A DNA stretch of 12,620 nt from an uncultured Asticcacaulis sp. (GTDB taxonomy: Bacteria > Pseudomonadota > Alphaproteobacteria > Caulobacterales > Caulobacteraceae): positions 1-12,620 of the forward strand of contig CAMLIY010000072.1 of the NCBI GenBank assembly GCA_946480125.1, read 5' to 3'. The notes below the pieces were generated by a model. The model had not been told where the DNA came from. It saw only the letters and a list, made by a program, of their open reading frames with translations, and did no database searches. The position numbers and the translations under genes are program-made. Below are positions 1 through 6,891 of this stretch, piece by piece (the first letter of the stretch is position 1; each line of letters opens with the position of its first letter).

Positions 1-275
1 TGCCCCTGACAACCTCGTTTTACAAAAGCGCCATTCCGCGCGGCACCTATCGCCATTATAAAAACAAGCTTTACCGCGTTTTCGGCACCGTCACCCATTC
101 GGAAACCGAGGAAGATCTGGTGCTTTATGCCCCGCTTGGCCAGACCGCTGGAGAGGCCCGTCTGTGGGTGCGGCCACTCGGCATGTTCACCGAATCGGTG
201 GAAACTGACGCCGGCACCGTGCCGCGCTTCGCCTTTGTCGAGGCTTTCCCTGATTTCACGGAAGACAACAATTGA
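1..275 (+). CDS. DUF1653 family protein (5' edge at window boundary)
   Basis: The frame is open from the left edge to a TGA at 273-275. Reading from base 3 it gives a compact protein containing IPRGTYRHYKNKLYRV, then HSETEEDLVLY, then LWVRPLGMFTESV and VPRFAFV. This order is the signature of the DUF1653 family, small cytosolic proteins of roughly 70-95 residues with no established biochemical role. The codon before base 3 reads ?TG, with its first base outside the window. If that base is A, G or T, the gene would start there and encode about 91 residues, a normal family length, so little or nothing may be missing. The stop overlaps the TTG start of the next gene, so the two are probably translated together. 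Family assignment is from remembered motif order and I am fairly sure of it; the function is unknown. Confidence 0.85.
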   Translation, partial: PLTTSFYKSAIPRGTYRHYKNKLYRVFGTVTHSETEEDLVLYAPLGQTAGEARLWVRPLGMFTESVETDAGTVPRFAFVEAFPDFTEDNN

Positions 276-619
276 GCGACTCTGATCGCTGGATAGAACT
301 GGAACCGGAGGCCTTTGCTGACAATGGCCACCCGATCCTGCGCGCCATGCGCGGGACGCTGATTCTTGTCCGCCTCAATCAGATCGATGCCAATGACGAG
401 ATGACCAGCCATGAAATTCTGGCGGGACAACTGATCCGCGCCAATCGCTCGGAAGGCTTTGTACTGTCGCTGGTCGGCAAGAAATCCGGCCAGGAACTGT
501 TCCTGCCGCTGGTGCCGGCGGCCTTCAACCTGCAACCGCCAGGCCAATATATGCTGAGTTGCGGCTCGGTGATCGAAAACCCGATCTTCCTTGGCGCTTT
601 TGACGTGTATCGCCCATGA
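272..619 (+). CDS. Hypothetical protein, about 115 residues, TTG start
   Basis: The proposed start is the TTG at 272-274, which overlaps the TGA of the DUF1653 gene. A GGAAG ribosome binding site at 260-264 lies seven bases upstream. The next in-frame ATG is near 346 and would remove the first quarter of the protein. The product is soluble-looking, with no signal peptide or long hydrophobic segment. Alternating hydrophobic stretches such as RGTLILVRL and SEGFVLSLV suggest a beta-rich fold. I do not recognise the family. The stop at 617-619 overlaps the ATG of the next small gene in an ATGA junction. The minus-strand frames over the same bases are taken as shadows, because the plus-strand frame has coupled junctions on both sides. 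Confidence 0.65.
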   Translation: MSDSDRWIELEPEAFADNGHPILRAMRGTLILVRLNQIDANDEMTSHEILAGQLIRANRSEGFVLSLVGKKSGQELFLPLVPAAFNLQPPGQYMLSCGSVIENPIFLGAFDVYRP

Positions 620-723
620 TCGGGAAGATGCTTCATGACCCGTTCCTGCTGATCTGCGGCGGATTGTTTATCGTCATCGCCCTGTTCATGCTCGTGCAGA
701 AGCTGCGGAACAAATCTCCATAA
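616..723 (+). CDS. 35-residue single-pass membrane protein
   Basis: ATG at 616-618 overlaps the preceding TGA as ATGA, and the frame closes at TAA 721-723. The predicted peptide has a short polar start (MIGKMLHDP), one hydrophobic segment from about residue 10 to 28 (FLLICGGLFIVIALFMLV), and a basic tail (QKLRNKSP). The tail charge suggests the C-terminus lies in the cytoplasm (positive-inside rule, an inference). No good ribosome binding site precedes the ATG, so translation would rely on coupling to the upstream gene. The frame is short enough to be skipped by usual length cut-offs. The clean hydrophobic segment plus the four-base overlap are the reasons to believe it; the function is unknown. 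Confidence 0.6.
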   Translation: MIGKMLHDPFLLICGGLFIVIALFMLVQKLRNKSP

Positions 724-739
724 CACGATAGTGTTATGG
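718..739. terminator. Perfect 9-bp inverted repeat between convergent genes
   Basis: CCATAACAC at 718-726 and GTGTTATGG at 731-739 are exact reverse complements around a GATA loop. The left arm covers the last codon and stop of the 35-residue gene. There is no T-run on the plus side. On the minus side the repeat is followed by AGATTTGTT, a weak T-rich tail. It sits where the plus-strand group meets the minus-strand block, so a transcription end in one or both directions is the simplest reading. The stem is AT-rich, which argues for caution. Confidence 0.4.
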
Positions 740-742
740 CAA

Positions 743-772
743 GGGCGACCGCCCGCCGCCGCTGATGCGGCG
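743..772. other. Two further GC-rich hairpins in the convergent gap
   Basis: GGGC at 743-746 pairs with GCCC at 751-754. CGCCGC at 757-762 pairs perfectly with GCGGCG at 767-772 around a TGAT loop. Together with the 9-bp stem at 718-739 they fill most of the gap between the two gene blocks. Neither is followed by a T-run in either direction. They may aid termination or protect mRNA 3' ends, but short GC-rich repeats can arise by chance in DNA of this composition. Confidence 0.25.
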
Positions 773-795
773 AGCCATGCGGCGTTTGAGCTACA

Positions 796-1113
796 TCATG
801 TCTCGTCGTGGCGGATGCCGTCCCACGGTTCGCGCTTAGTCAGATATTGCAGCGGCCAGACATTTTCGCGCGTGCGGCCGCAACGCGGACAGTCGGTTTC
901 GTGCGGCTCAAAAACGCCATAGAAGAAATTACCGCGATCGGCGCCCTTGGTATCGATATGCTTGCCGCAGCGCGGACACAAGAAGAAGAACTGTGAAATG
1001 GCGAGGCCAAGAAAGGCGAAGGAAAACGCCAGCGGCGCAGTATCACCCAGCGCACCGATCAGACAGACCGGCAACAGGATCAGATAGATGATGGCGCGTG
1101 TACGATAGCTCAA
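796..1113 (-). CDS. Small membrane protein with zinc-ribbon cysteines
   Basis: The protein has 105 residues, starting at a TTG (1113-1111), the only plausible start because the frame has no ATG near its beginning. A strong AAGGAG at 1120-1125 lies six bases upstream and supports it. Two hydrophobic segments (about residues 8-22 and 27-45) form a likely hairpin in the membrane. They are followed by CPRCG at 46-50 and CPRCG at 75-79, a four-cysteine arrangement typical of zinc ribbons, and then a soluble tail. The start lies one base after the folP stop, so the two are almost certainly co-transcribed, and this is the last gene of the minus-strand run. I do not recognise a named family; a role in the envelope or in metal binding is inference only. 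Confidence 0.8.
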   Translation of the reverse strand: MSYRTRAIIYLILLPVCLIGALGDTAPLAFSFAFLGLAISQFFFLCPRCGKHIDTKGADRGNFFYGVFEPHETDCPRCGRTRENVWPLQYLTKREPWDGIRHDET

Positions 1114-1114
1114 G

Positions 1115-1942
1115 TCAGGCTCCTTCGAGCGCGCTCCATACCCGCAAGGCCTGCCTCATGGCAAGTACCTCATGCACCCGCACCATTTTCGCCCCCTTGG
1201 CGATGGCGTGCAGATGCACAGCCAGCGTGCCGCCGACACGATCACTGGCAGCGGACGGGTCAGCCCCCTCCCGCGCCTCCAGCGCGGCGATAAAGCGCTT
1301 GCGCGAGGCCGCCATCAGCAGTGGAAAACCATGTGACGCCAGCCGGTCGGTGGCGCGGATCAGGGCCAGGTTGTGATCGAGCGTCTTGCCAAAACCGATG
1401 CCGGGATCAAGCCAGATATGCTCACGTTTCACCCCGGCCTGCATGGCGGCTTCGGCGCGCATCAGCAGGTAAGATTCCACCTCAGCCACCACATCCTCAT
1501 AATGCGGCGCGGCCTGCATGGTGCGCGGCTCGCCCTGCATATGCATAAGAATGACATCGCCGCTCAGGTCCGCTGCCACGTCCAGGCTTGCCGGCGTGTG
1601 CGTGAGCGCCGTGACATCGTTCCAGACAGTCGCACCGGCTTTGAAGGCCGCGCGCGCCACTTCCGGCTTGAGCGTATCAATGCTGATCGCGCCCGGCCAT
1701 TCAGCGGAGATAGCGGCGATAACCGGCACGACACGGGCGATTTCGGCTTCCGCACTGACCGGCTCCGCACCCGGCCGCGTCGATTCGCCGCCGATATCGA
1801 GCACATCAGCGCCTTCGGCGATCAGCCGCCGCGCCTGTTCGAGCGCATCATAGGCGCCGCCATCGGAAAAGCTGTCGGGCGTCACATTGATGATGCCCAT
1901 GATCAATGGGCCTTTTAGGGCATAAAGGTCGAGCAGGCTCAT
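1115..1942 (-). CDS. folP: Dihydropteroate synthase
   Basis: FolP joins p-aminobenzoate to dihydropterin pyrophosphate to give dihydropteroate in folate synthesis, in the cytosol. From the ATG at 1942 the protein has 275 residues, normal for the family. Visible motifs are MGIINVTPDSFSDGG (15-29), DIGGESTRPGA (49-59), SIDT (87-90), NDV (108-110), LDPGIGFGKT (178-187), ASRKRF (212-217, with the conserved substrate-binding Lys) and RVHE (255-258). The frame is open further upstream to a TTG at 1990, but an AAGGA placed 6-7 bases before the ATG and the family's usual N-terminus favour 1942; a GTG directly before the ATG is an alternative. It lies 75 bases after the secreted-protein gene and one base before the zinc-ribbon gene. 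The usual glmM partner is not seen here. Confidence 0.95.
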   Translation of the reverse strand: MSLLDLYALKGPLIMGIINVTPDSFSDGGAYDALEQARRLIAEGADVLDIGGESTRPGAEPVSAEAEIARVVPVIAAISAEWPGAISIDTLKPEVARAAFKAGATVWNDVTALTHTPASLDVAADLSGDVILMHMQGEPRTMQAAPHYEDVVAEVESYLLMRAEAAMQAGVKREHIWLDPGIGFGKTLDHNLALIRATDRLASHGFPLLMAASRKRFIAALEAREGADPSAASDRVGGTLAVHLHAIAKGAKMVRVHEVLAMRQALRVWSALEGA

Positions 1943-2017
1943 CACGCATCCTTCTTTATCCCTTTTGACAAGGAATAACGAAGGACGCAAGCCAAGCCTG
2001 CCCGACCCGATCTCAGA

Positions 2018-2443
2018 TTAGCGTACCGGGTTATCCAGGCAAATGAAGGTCTGGCTGACCATATCCGTATTGGCGGTGTATTCCGCCACAAAGGCATCCC
2101 ACGCCGCGTCGTGCGGCATATTGGCACTGGAGAAGGACGGTGGATCGATATGCAGGGTCACCACCTCGTCCGGTGACAGACTGGGTATATGGGTCGTGGG
2201 GTCCATGGTCATAACGGAGCCGCCGACCTGGATGTTCGAAGTCATGCCGTGGCTGCGATACCAGGCGAGGTTATCGGCGACCGCCTTGGTAAAGCCTTCG
2301 CGCGTACCGCCCGGTTTGATCTTTGATACGCGATAGATGATGACATGGCCGCTGGGGCATTCCGCGGCCTGGGCCATGGCGGGAGCAAAAGCGGGTACGA
2401 CAAAAAGGCCGCACAGCATGGCGGCGGCAACAAGCATTTTCAT
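2018..2443 (-). CDS. Small secreted protein of unknown function
   Basis: From the ATG at 2443 the protein has 141 residues. It opens with a classic signal peptide: Lys at position 2, a hydrophobic core around residues 4-20, and AMAQA before AEC, so signal peptidase would probably cut near residue 26. An AAGGA seven bases upstream supports this start. The longer frame beginning at 2500 would bury the signal peptide and is rejected. The mature part has a cysteine near its N-terminus (29) and one near its C-terminus (in FICLDNP), which could form a disulfide in the periplasm. The segment VIIYRVSKIKPG followed by a helix-like AVADNLAWYRSHG resembles a small alpha/beta fold such as the dimeric alpha-beta barrel group, but that is a guess. 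No family is recognised. Confidence 0.75.
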   Translation of the reverse strand: MKMLVAAAMLCGLFVVPAFAPAMAQAAECPSGHVIIYRVSKIKPGGTREGFTKAVADNLAWYRSHGMTSNIQVGGSVMTMDPTTHIPSLSPDEVVTLHIDPPSFSSANMPHDAAWDAFVAEYTANTDMVSQTFICLDNPVR

Positions 2444-2529
2444 GGAAGTGTCCTTGTGAGTTTCGGGAAACGCGACGCTACTGACGACCAACACTTTCAC
2501 GAGAACGCGACACTTTTATACGCAAAGCT
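2444..2529 (-). other. Short gap with direct repeats before the secreted-protein gene
   Basis: The 86-base gap between the dehydrogenase stop and the secreted-protein start contains two copies of AACGCGAC (2469-2476 and 2504-2511) and two copies of ACACTTT (2491-2497 and 2510-2516). A TATAAA lies at its upstream end on the minus strand, but I find no convincing -35 partner. The gap could carry a promoter or operator for the secreted-protein and folP genes. Nothing here is strong enough to name. Confidence 0.2.
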
Positions 2530-3399
2530 TCATTTCAATCCAGCATCCCTGGTGGCCAGCAGGGACAGAGCCGTCAGGTCGAGATGCCCCTCTCCGCCGT
2601 CAACCAGTCGGCCGAGCCGTGCGCGCAGCAGCTCATTCATAGGCATGGAGACGCCCAGCGTATCCGCAGCCTCTCCGGCCAGGCGCATATCCTTGGCGGC
2701 CAATACCGCCGCGAAACCAGCCGGCTCGAATTTCTCCGAAACGATCAATGCGCCATAATTCTTGTAGATCGGCGCACCAAACAAGGTCGACGTCAGGAAC
2801 TCCAGCAGGTCGGCCTTTTCAACCCCGCCCTTGGCGACCAGCGCCATGGCCTCGCCCAAGGCTTCCGTGACATTGACGATCAGGAAATTGCCGGCCAGCT
2901 TGACCAGATTGGCGGCCGAGGGCTTCTCACCAAACACCTGCACCTTCTGGCCGATGATTTCCAGCAACGGCATGGCCTTGGCGATGGCGTCAGCAGATCC
3001 GGCGGCGGCAATAAACAGCTTGCCCTCGGCGGCGACCGGCGGACGGCCAAACACCGGCGCGGACACAAAGTTCTGCCCCCTGGCGGCATGGGCCTCGGTC
3101 AGTTTGTCGGCCAGAGCCACGCTGATGGTATTGAGCGATATATGAACGCCACCGGCCGGCAGATTCGCCAGGATATCGCCGGATACACCTTCGACCGCCG
3201 CATCATCGGCCAGCATGGTGAAGACCGCATCGCCTCGGCTGGCTTCTGCCGGCGTCGCGGCGCGAATGGCGCCCCTTGCTACCAACGGATCAGCTTTTTC
3301 CGGCGAGCGGTTCCACACCGTCACTTCATGACCGGCCGTCACCAGATTGGGTGCGATCGCTGCCCCCATATTACCCAAACCGATGAAACCGACCTTCAT
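2530..3399 (-). CDS. NAD(P)-dependent beta-hydroxyacid dehydrogenase (3-hydroxyisobutyrate dehydrogenase-like)
   Basis: The protein has 289 residues, the usual family length. The N-terminus carries the Rossmann motif GLGNMG (7-12). NRSPEKA starts at 30, where an Arg after the second strand often goes with NADP(H) preference. The family's substrate-binding stretch appears as SLNTIS (88-93) and APVFGRP (114-120). The catalytic Lys is K167 in ANLVKLAGN, followed by N171, and KD at 236-237 is also conserved. Members include 3-hydroxyisobutyrate dehydrogenase, glyoxylate/succinic semialdehyde reductase and tartronate semialdehyde reductase; the exact substrate cannot be read here. An AGGAGA six bases before the ATG supports the start. 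It begins 14 bases after murB stops, so it probably shares its transcript, although no cell wall role is known for this family. Confidence 0.9.
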   Translation of the reverse strand: MKVGFIGLGNMGAAIAPNLVTAGHEVTVWNRSPEKADPLVARGAIRAATPAEASRGDAVFTMLADDAAVEGVSGDILANLPAGGVHISLNTISVALADKLTEAHAARGQNFVSAPVFGRPPVAAEGKLFIAAAGSADAIAKAMPLLEIIGQKVQVFGEKPSAANLVKLAGNFLIVNVTEALGEAMALVAKGGVEKADLLEFLTSTLFGAPIYKNYGALIVSEKFEPAGFAAVLAAKDMRLAGEAADTLGVSMPMNELLRARLGRLVDGGEGHLDLTALSLLATRDAGLK

Positions 3400-3413
3400 G
3401 GCACGTCTCCTGA

Positions 3414-4325
3414 TTATGCGGGCTTGCCGATCCGCTTGATTTCCCAGTGCAGGTCGATGCCGAGCTTGGTCATGACATCGGCGCGTACGGCCTCGCCCAG
3501 ACCTTCCAGTTCGGCGGCGGTAGCATCGCCGGTATTGATCATGAAGTTGGAATGCAGTTCGGAGAACTTGGCCGCGCCGAACAGCCTGCCGCGCCAGCCA
3601 GCCTCATCGACACACTGCCAGGCGCTCTTGCCTTCCGGATTCTTGAAGGTCGAGCCGCCGGTCTTTTCGCGGATCGGCTGGGTCTGTTCGCGGCGGGCGG
3701 TGATCGCTTCCATTCGCTCGGTGACGGCCGCCGCCTCATCAGGCTTGCCCTGGAACAAGGCGCCGGTGTAGATGACGCCTTCCGGTTCGGAATGGCGATA
3801 GCGGAAACCCATATCGGCATTGGAGATCGTCACGCGTTCGCCGGCGCGGGTAATGGCATAGGCCTCAATCAGGATGTCCTTGGTTTCCGAGCCGTAGCAG
3901 CCGGCGTTCATGGTGAGCGCCCCGCCGATCGTGCCCGGCACGCCGCGATAGAATTCCAGTCCGGCGATGCCGTTCTGCGCCGCTACCTTGGCGACATTGG
4001 CATCCAGCGCCGCGGCCCCGGCTTCGATGCGGTTATCGCCACGCGGCGTCACATCGGCGAAATTGCGGCCCAAACGAATGACCACGCCATCAATGCCACC
4101 ATCGCGCACCAGCAAATTCGATCCGACACCGATGGTCAGGACCGGAATACCGGGATCGAGGTTTTTGAGGAATTCGCTGAGATCAGCGGCATCTTCCGGC
4201 AGAAACACCACATCGGCCGGACCGCCGACACGAAACCAGGTAAACGGCGCCAAGGCGGCGCGAGTCATCATCTTGCCGCGTACGGGCGGCAGGTCGGCGA
4301 TCCAGGCGTGACTATCGTGGCTCAT
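3414..4325 (-). CDS. murB: UDP-N-acetylenolpyruvoylglucosamine reductase
   Basis: MurB is the FAD enzyme that uses NADPH to reduce UDP-GlcNAc-enolpyruvate to UDP-MurNAc. From the ATG at 4325 it has 303 residues. Motifs include FRVGGPADV (45-53), the FAD-binding IGVGSNLLV (65-73) and [15 protein letters not shown] (128-142), RYRHS (175-179), GGSTFKNP (223-230) with the proton-donor Ser225, and E295 in HWEIKRIG, the expected C-terminal catalytic Glu. The pattern is that of the shorter type II MurB rather than the longer E. coli form. The start ATG overlaps the murC stop as ATGA, indicating translational coupling. The frame extends further upstream inside murC, but that extension is not MurB-like. 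It is the last classical dcw gene in this block. Confidence 0.96.
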   Translation of the reverse strand: MSHDSHAWIADLPPVRGKMMTRAALAPFTWFRVGGPADVVFLPEDAADLSEFLKNLDPGIPVLTIGVGSNLLVRDGGIDGVVIRLGRNFADVTPRGDNRIEAGAAALDANVAKVAAQNGIAGLEFYRGVPGTIGGALTMNAGCYGSETKDILIEAYAITRAGERVTISNADMGFRYRHSEPEGVIYTGALFQGKPDEAAAVTERMEAITARREQTQPIREKTGGSTFKNPEGKSAWQCVDEAGWRGRLFGAAKFSELHSNFMINTGDATAAELEGLGEAVRADVMTKLGIDLHWEIKRIGKPA

Positions 4326-5764
4326 GCTTTCAGCGCTTCCAGTTGCGCCGGCAGGGCATAGGCCCACTGTGTGATATCGCCAGCACCAAGCAGCACAACG
4401 ATATCGCCCGGTTTGGCCTCGGCCGCCACCAGACCCGCCAGATGCGCTGGTGTATCCAGCGCCACGGCATTGCGGTGACCGAAGCGATGCAGCCCTTCGA
4501 CCAGATTCGCTTTGTCAACGCCCTCGATCGGCGGTTCGCCGGCCGAATAGACATCGGCCACAATCACCGCGTCAGCGTCATGGAAGCACGAGGAGAACTC
4601 GTTCATCAGGTCACGCAGGCGGGTATAGCGGTGCGGCTGGACCACGGCGATAACCCGGCCTTCCGATACCTGACGCGCCGCCTTCAGCACAGCGGCGATC
4701 TCGACCGGATGGTGGCCGTAGTCGTCGATCACGCGGATGCCGTCGACCACGCCGGTCGTCGTGAAGCGGCGCTTGACGCCACCGAAGGCGCCCAGGCCGC
4801 GGCGGATATCGTCCTCGCCGATACCCAGTTCGCGGGCGATGGCGATGGCGGCCGTGGCGTTGGAGACATTGTGATTGCCGGTCATCGGCAGCTTGAGCTT
4901 TTCCCAGGTGAAGGGCTCGGCGCCAATTGACTGGCTGGGCGGCGAGAAAACGACATCGAAACAGGCGCCTTCCGGACCAAATTCGATATTGGCGCAGCGC
5001 ACCTCGGCCTGCGGGCTTGCGCCGTAGGGGATCAAGCGGCGGTTATCAATGCGGGCGGCCAGGGCCTGCACTTCCGGATGGTCGATGCAGACGGCGGCGA
5101 AACCATAAAAGGGAATGTTCTCGATGAAATCGCAGAACCCCTTCTTCACGGCGTCGAAATCGCCCCAGTGATCGAGGTGCTCGGCGTCGATATTGGTGAC
5201 GATGGCCAGGGTCGATTTCAGGCGCAGGAAGGAACCGTCGGATTCATCGGCCTCGACGACGATCCAGTCACCATCCCCCACCTTGGCATTGGTGCCGTAG
5301 GCGTTGATGATGCCGCCATTGACCACGGTCGGGTCCATGCCGCCGGCGTCTAACAGGGCCGCCACCATCGAGGTGGTCGTCGTCTTGCCGTGGGTGCCGC
5401 CGACCGCGATGGAGAATTGCAGGCGCATCAGTTCGGCCAGCATTTCGGCGCGGCGCACCAGCGGGATGCGGCGTTGGCGCGCCTCGACCATCTCCGGGTT
5501 GTCCGGCTTCACGGCGGTCGAATAAACCAGGGCGCAGACCCCTTCCGTGACGTGCGCCGCTTCATGACCGATAAATATCTGCGCGCCGAGCTTTTCCAGG
5601 CGCTCGGTATTGGCCGAAACCTTGGCGTCCGACCCCTGCACCTTATAGCCGATCTTGATCATGATTTCGGCGATGCCGCTCATGCCGATGCCGCCGATGC
5701 CGACAAAGTGGACAGGGCCGAGATCAAAGGGCGTCGGGCGCTTGGAATGGAGGGTCATGGGCAT
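4322..5764 (-). CDS. murC: UDP-N-acetylmuramate--L-alanine ligase
   Basis: MurC adds L-Ala to UDP-MurNAc, using ATP, as the first step of the stem peptide. Counting from the ATG at 5764 (480 residues), the protein shows the N-terminal UDP-binding [12 protein letters not shown] (19-30), the ATP P-loop [10 protein letters not shown] (122-131), EADESDGSF (171-179), [10 protein letters not shown] (191-200), GNHNVSNA (296-303) and DDYGHHP (347-353). All three Mur ligase domains are intact. The start is uncertain: the frame opens at a GTG (5821) that overlaps the upstream transporter stop as GTGA and would add 19 residues that do not look like MurC. The ATGs at 5764 and 5758 give a normal N-terminus but lack a clear ribosome binding site. 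The stop overlaps the murB start. Confidence 0.95.
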   Translation of the reverse strand: MPMTLHSKRPTPFDLGPVHFVGIGGIGMSGIAEIMIKIGYKVQGSDAKVSANTERLEKLGAQIFIGHEAAHVTEGVCALVYSTAVKPDNPEMVEARQRRIPLVRRAEMLAELMRLQFSIAVGGTHGKTTTTSMVAALLDAGGMDPTVVNGGIINAYGTNAKVGDGDWIVVEADESDGSFLRLKSTLAIVTNIDAEHLDHWGDFDAVKKGFCDFIENIPFYGFAAVCIDHPEVQALAARIDNRRLIPYGASPQAEVRCANIEFGPEGACFDVVFSPPSQSIGAEPFTWEKLKLPMTGNHNVSNATAAIAIARELGIGEDDIRRGLGAFGGVKRRFTTTGVVDGIRVIDDYGHHPVEIAAVLKAARQVSEGRVIAVVQPHRYTRLRDLMNEFSSCFHDADAVIVADVYSAGEPPIEGVDKANLVEGLHRFGHRNAVALDTPAHLAGLVAAEAKPGDIVVLLGAGDITQWAYALPAQLEALKA

Positions 5765-5817
5765 TTCGCAGACAGAATTGAGGTGGGATTCGGCTTTAGA
5801 CCATCGCAGTCTGGCTG

Positions 5818-6888
5818 TCACGAAGCTTTATCGGCCTTTGGCTTTAGCAGGGAACGCCCCGGCGCCTTACCCCGCTTTTTCGTCACATCCTCCCCCGTAT
5901 AAAGCCGGCGGACCAGAGTATAGATAATCACGGTCAACGGCATGGCGAACAGCACCCCCATGGCCCCCAGCAGACCGGCAAAGCCGATCACCGCAAACAG
6001 GGTCACGATCACCGGAATGGAGGCGATGCTACGCTGGACCATCGGGGTGATGAAATTGCTCTCAAGCTGCGACACGCCGACATAGATGACAAGCGCCCAG
6101 ATCAGGGTCTGCCAGCCTGAAACCGCCGCCAGCAGCAGGCCTGGACCGGCCGAAACCACAGGCCCTACGATCGGCACGAACTGCGCCAGACCCGATACCA
6201 TGCCGAGTGCCAAGGCAGACGGTACGCCCAGGATGGTCAATCCTATGCCGGTCAGGGTGCCGACCAGCACCATAGAAATGAATTGCCCGACGAACCACAA
6301 CCGCAAGGCATGACCGGCCACATTCATGGCGTCGCGGACCTTGCCCTTATGCTCGTCATTGAACAGGAACACCACGCCATCACGATAGCGACCGGGATTT
6401 ATGGCCAGGATAATGCCGGCAATGGTCGCCACCAGCAGGTTGGCGAGCGCGGAAAACACATTCCCCGCAATGATTGGCAACTTGGAGGCCACACCGCCTG
6501 CCTGTTGGCCAAGCAACTGAATCTGTTTCTGCACCTCGTCATTCAGACCAAATACCTGCAATCGCGCCTGCAGGGCCGACCAGGCCGCCGGTATCTGCTT
6601 GCTCAGGCCCTGCGCCTGCGTCACCAGCTCATAACCGAACAGGGTAAAGGTGACGGTGATCAATGCCAGCACCAATACCAGCACGGTAAGTACGGCAAAG
6701 GTGTCATTGAGCGGGGTGTATTTTATCAGGGGCTCGGCCAGGGCGCGCAAGACCGTAGCGATAACGATGGCGCCAAATATCAGCAGCCATAAACCGAGCA
6801 GCTTGAAAATCAGCAGCGCCGCCGCAAACGCCAGGATGACGAATAAAACCCGTTGCATGAAGCCGACATTTAGGGCGCGTTCGGTCAT
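5818..6888 (-). CDS. AI-2E/PerM (TqsA-like, formerly UPF0118) family membrane protein
   Basis: The protein has 356 residues and several strongly hydrophobic segments. Two to three lie near the N-terminus (about 11-48 and 64-86), followed by a large hydrophilic loop (about 88-135) rich in Gln and Lys, then membrane segments from 140 to 164, 197 to 248, 257 to 275 and 286 to 327, and a basic tail. [16 protein letters not shown] (237-252) and [11 protein letters not shown] (274-284) are characteristic of the family. Members are linked variously to autoinducer-2 export, ion transport and permease functions, and many have no known substrate. An AAGGA seven bases before the ATG supports the start, only three bases after the murG stop, and the far end overlaps a possible GTG start of murC. 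It is therefore embedded in the mur transcript. A link to envelope lipid or ion handling is inference. Confidence 0.92.
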   Translation of the reverse strand: MTERALNVGFMQRVLFVILAFAAALLIFKLLGLWLLIFGAIVIATVLRALAEPLIKYTPLNDTFAVLTVLVLVLALITVTFTLFGYELVTQAQGLSKQIPAAWSALQARLQVFGLNDEVQKQIQLLGQQAGGVASKLPIIAGNVFSALANLLVATIAGIILAINPGRYRDGVVFLFNDEHKGKVRDAMNVAGHALRLWFVGQFISMVLVGTLTGIGLTILGVPSALALGMVSGLAQFVPIVGPVVSAGPGLLLAAVSGWQTLIWALVIYVGVSQLESNFITPMVQRSIASIPVIVTLFAVIGFAGLLGAMGVLFAMPLTVIIYTLVRRLYTGEDVTKKRGKAPGRSLLKPKADKAS

Positions 6889-6891
6889 AAT

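Noticed and set aside
125..726. Two long minus-strand frames opposite the DUF1653, 115-residue and small membrane genes
   Set aside because: The plus strand has a recognised family and coupled stop/start junctions; the minus-strand frames lack family motifs and look like antisense shadows.
1943..1990. A longer folP start at a TTG giving 16 extra residues
   Set aside because: The internal ATG at 1942 has a well-placed AAGGA and matches the usual N-terminus.
2584..3771. A 395-residue plus-strand open frame across the dehydrogenase and the end of murB
   Set aside because: It lies opposite two well-supported genes and its product has no domain-like pattern; long antisense frames are common in GC-rich DNA.
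3447..4361. A 304-residue plus-strand open frame opposite murB
   Set aside because: MurB on the other strand has all catalytic motifs; this frame is a mirror of its codon bias.
4326..4367. An extended MurB N-terminus reaching 4367
   Set aside because: The extra 14 residues overlap the murC coding end and are not MurB-like; the ATGA junction at 4322-4325 is the natural start.
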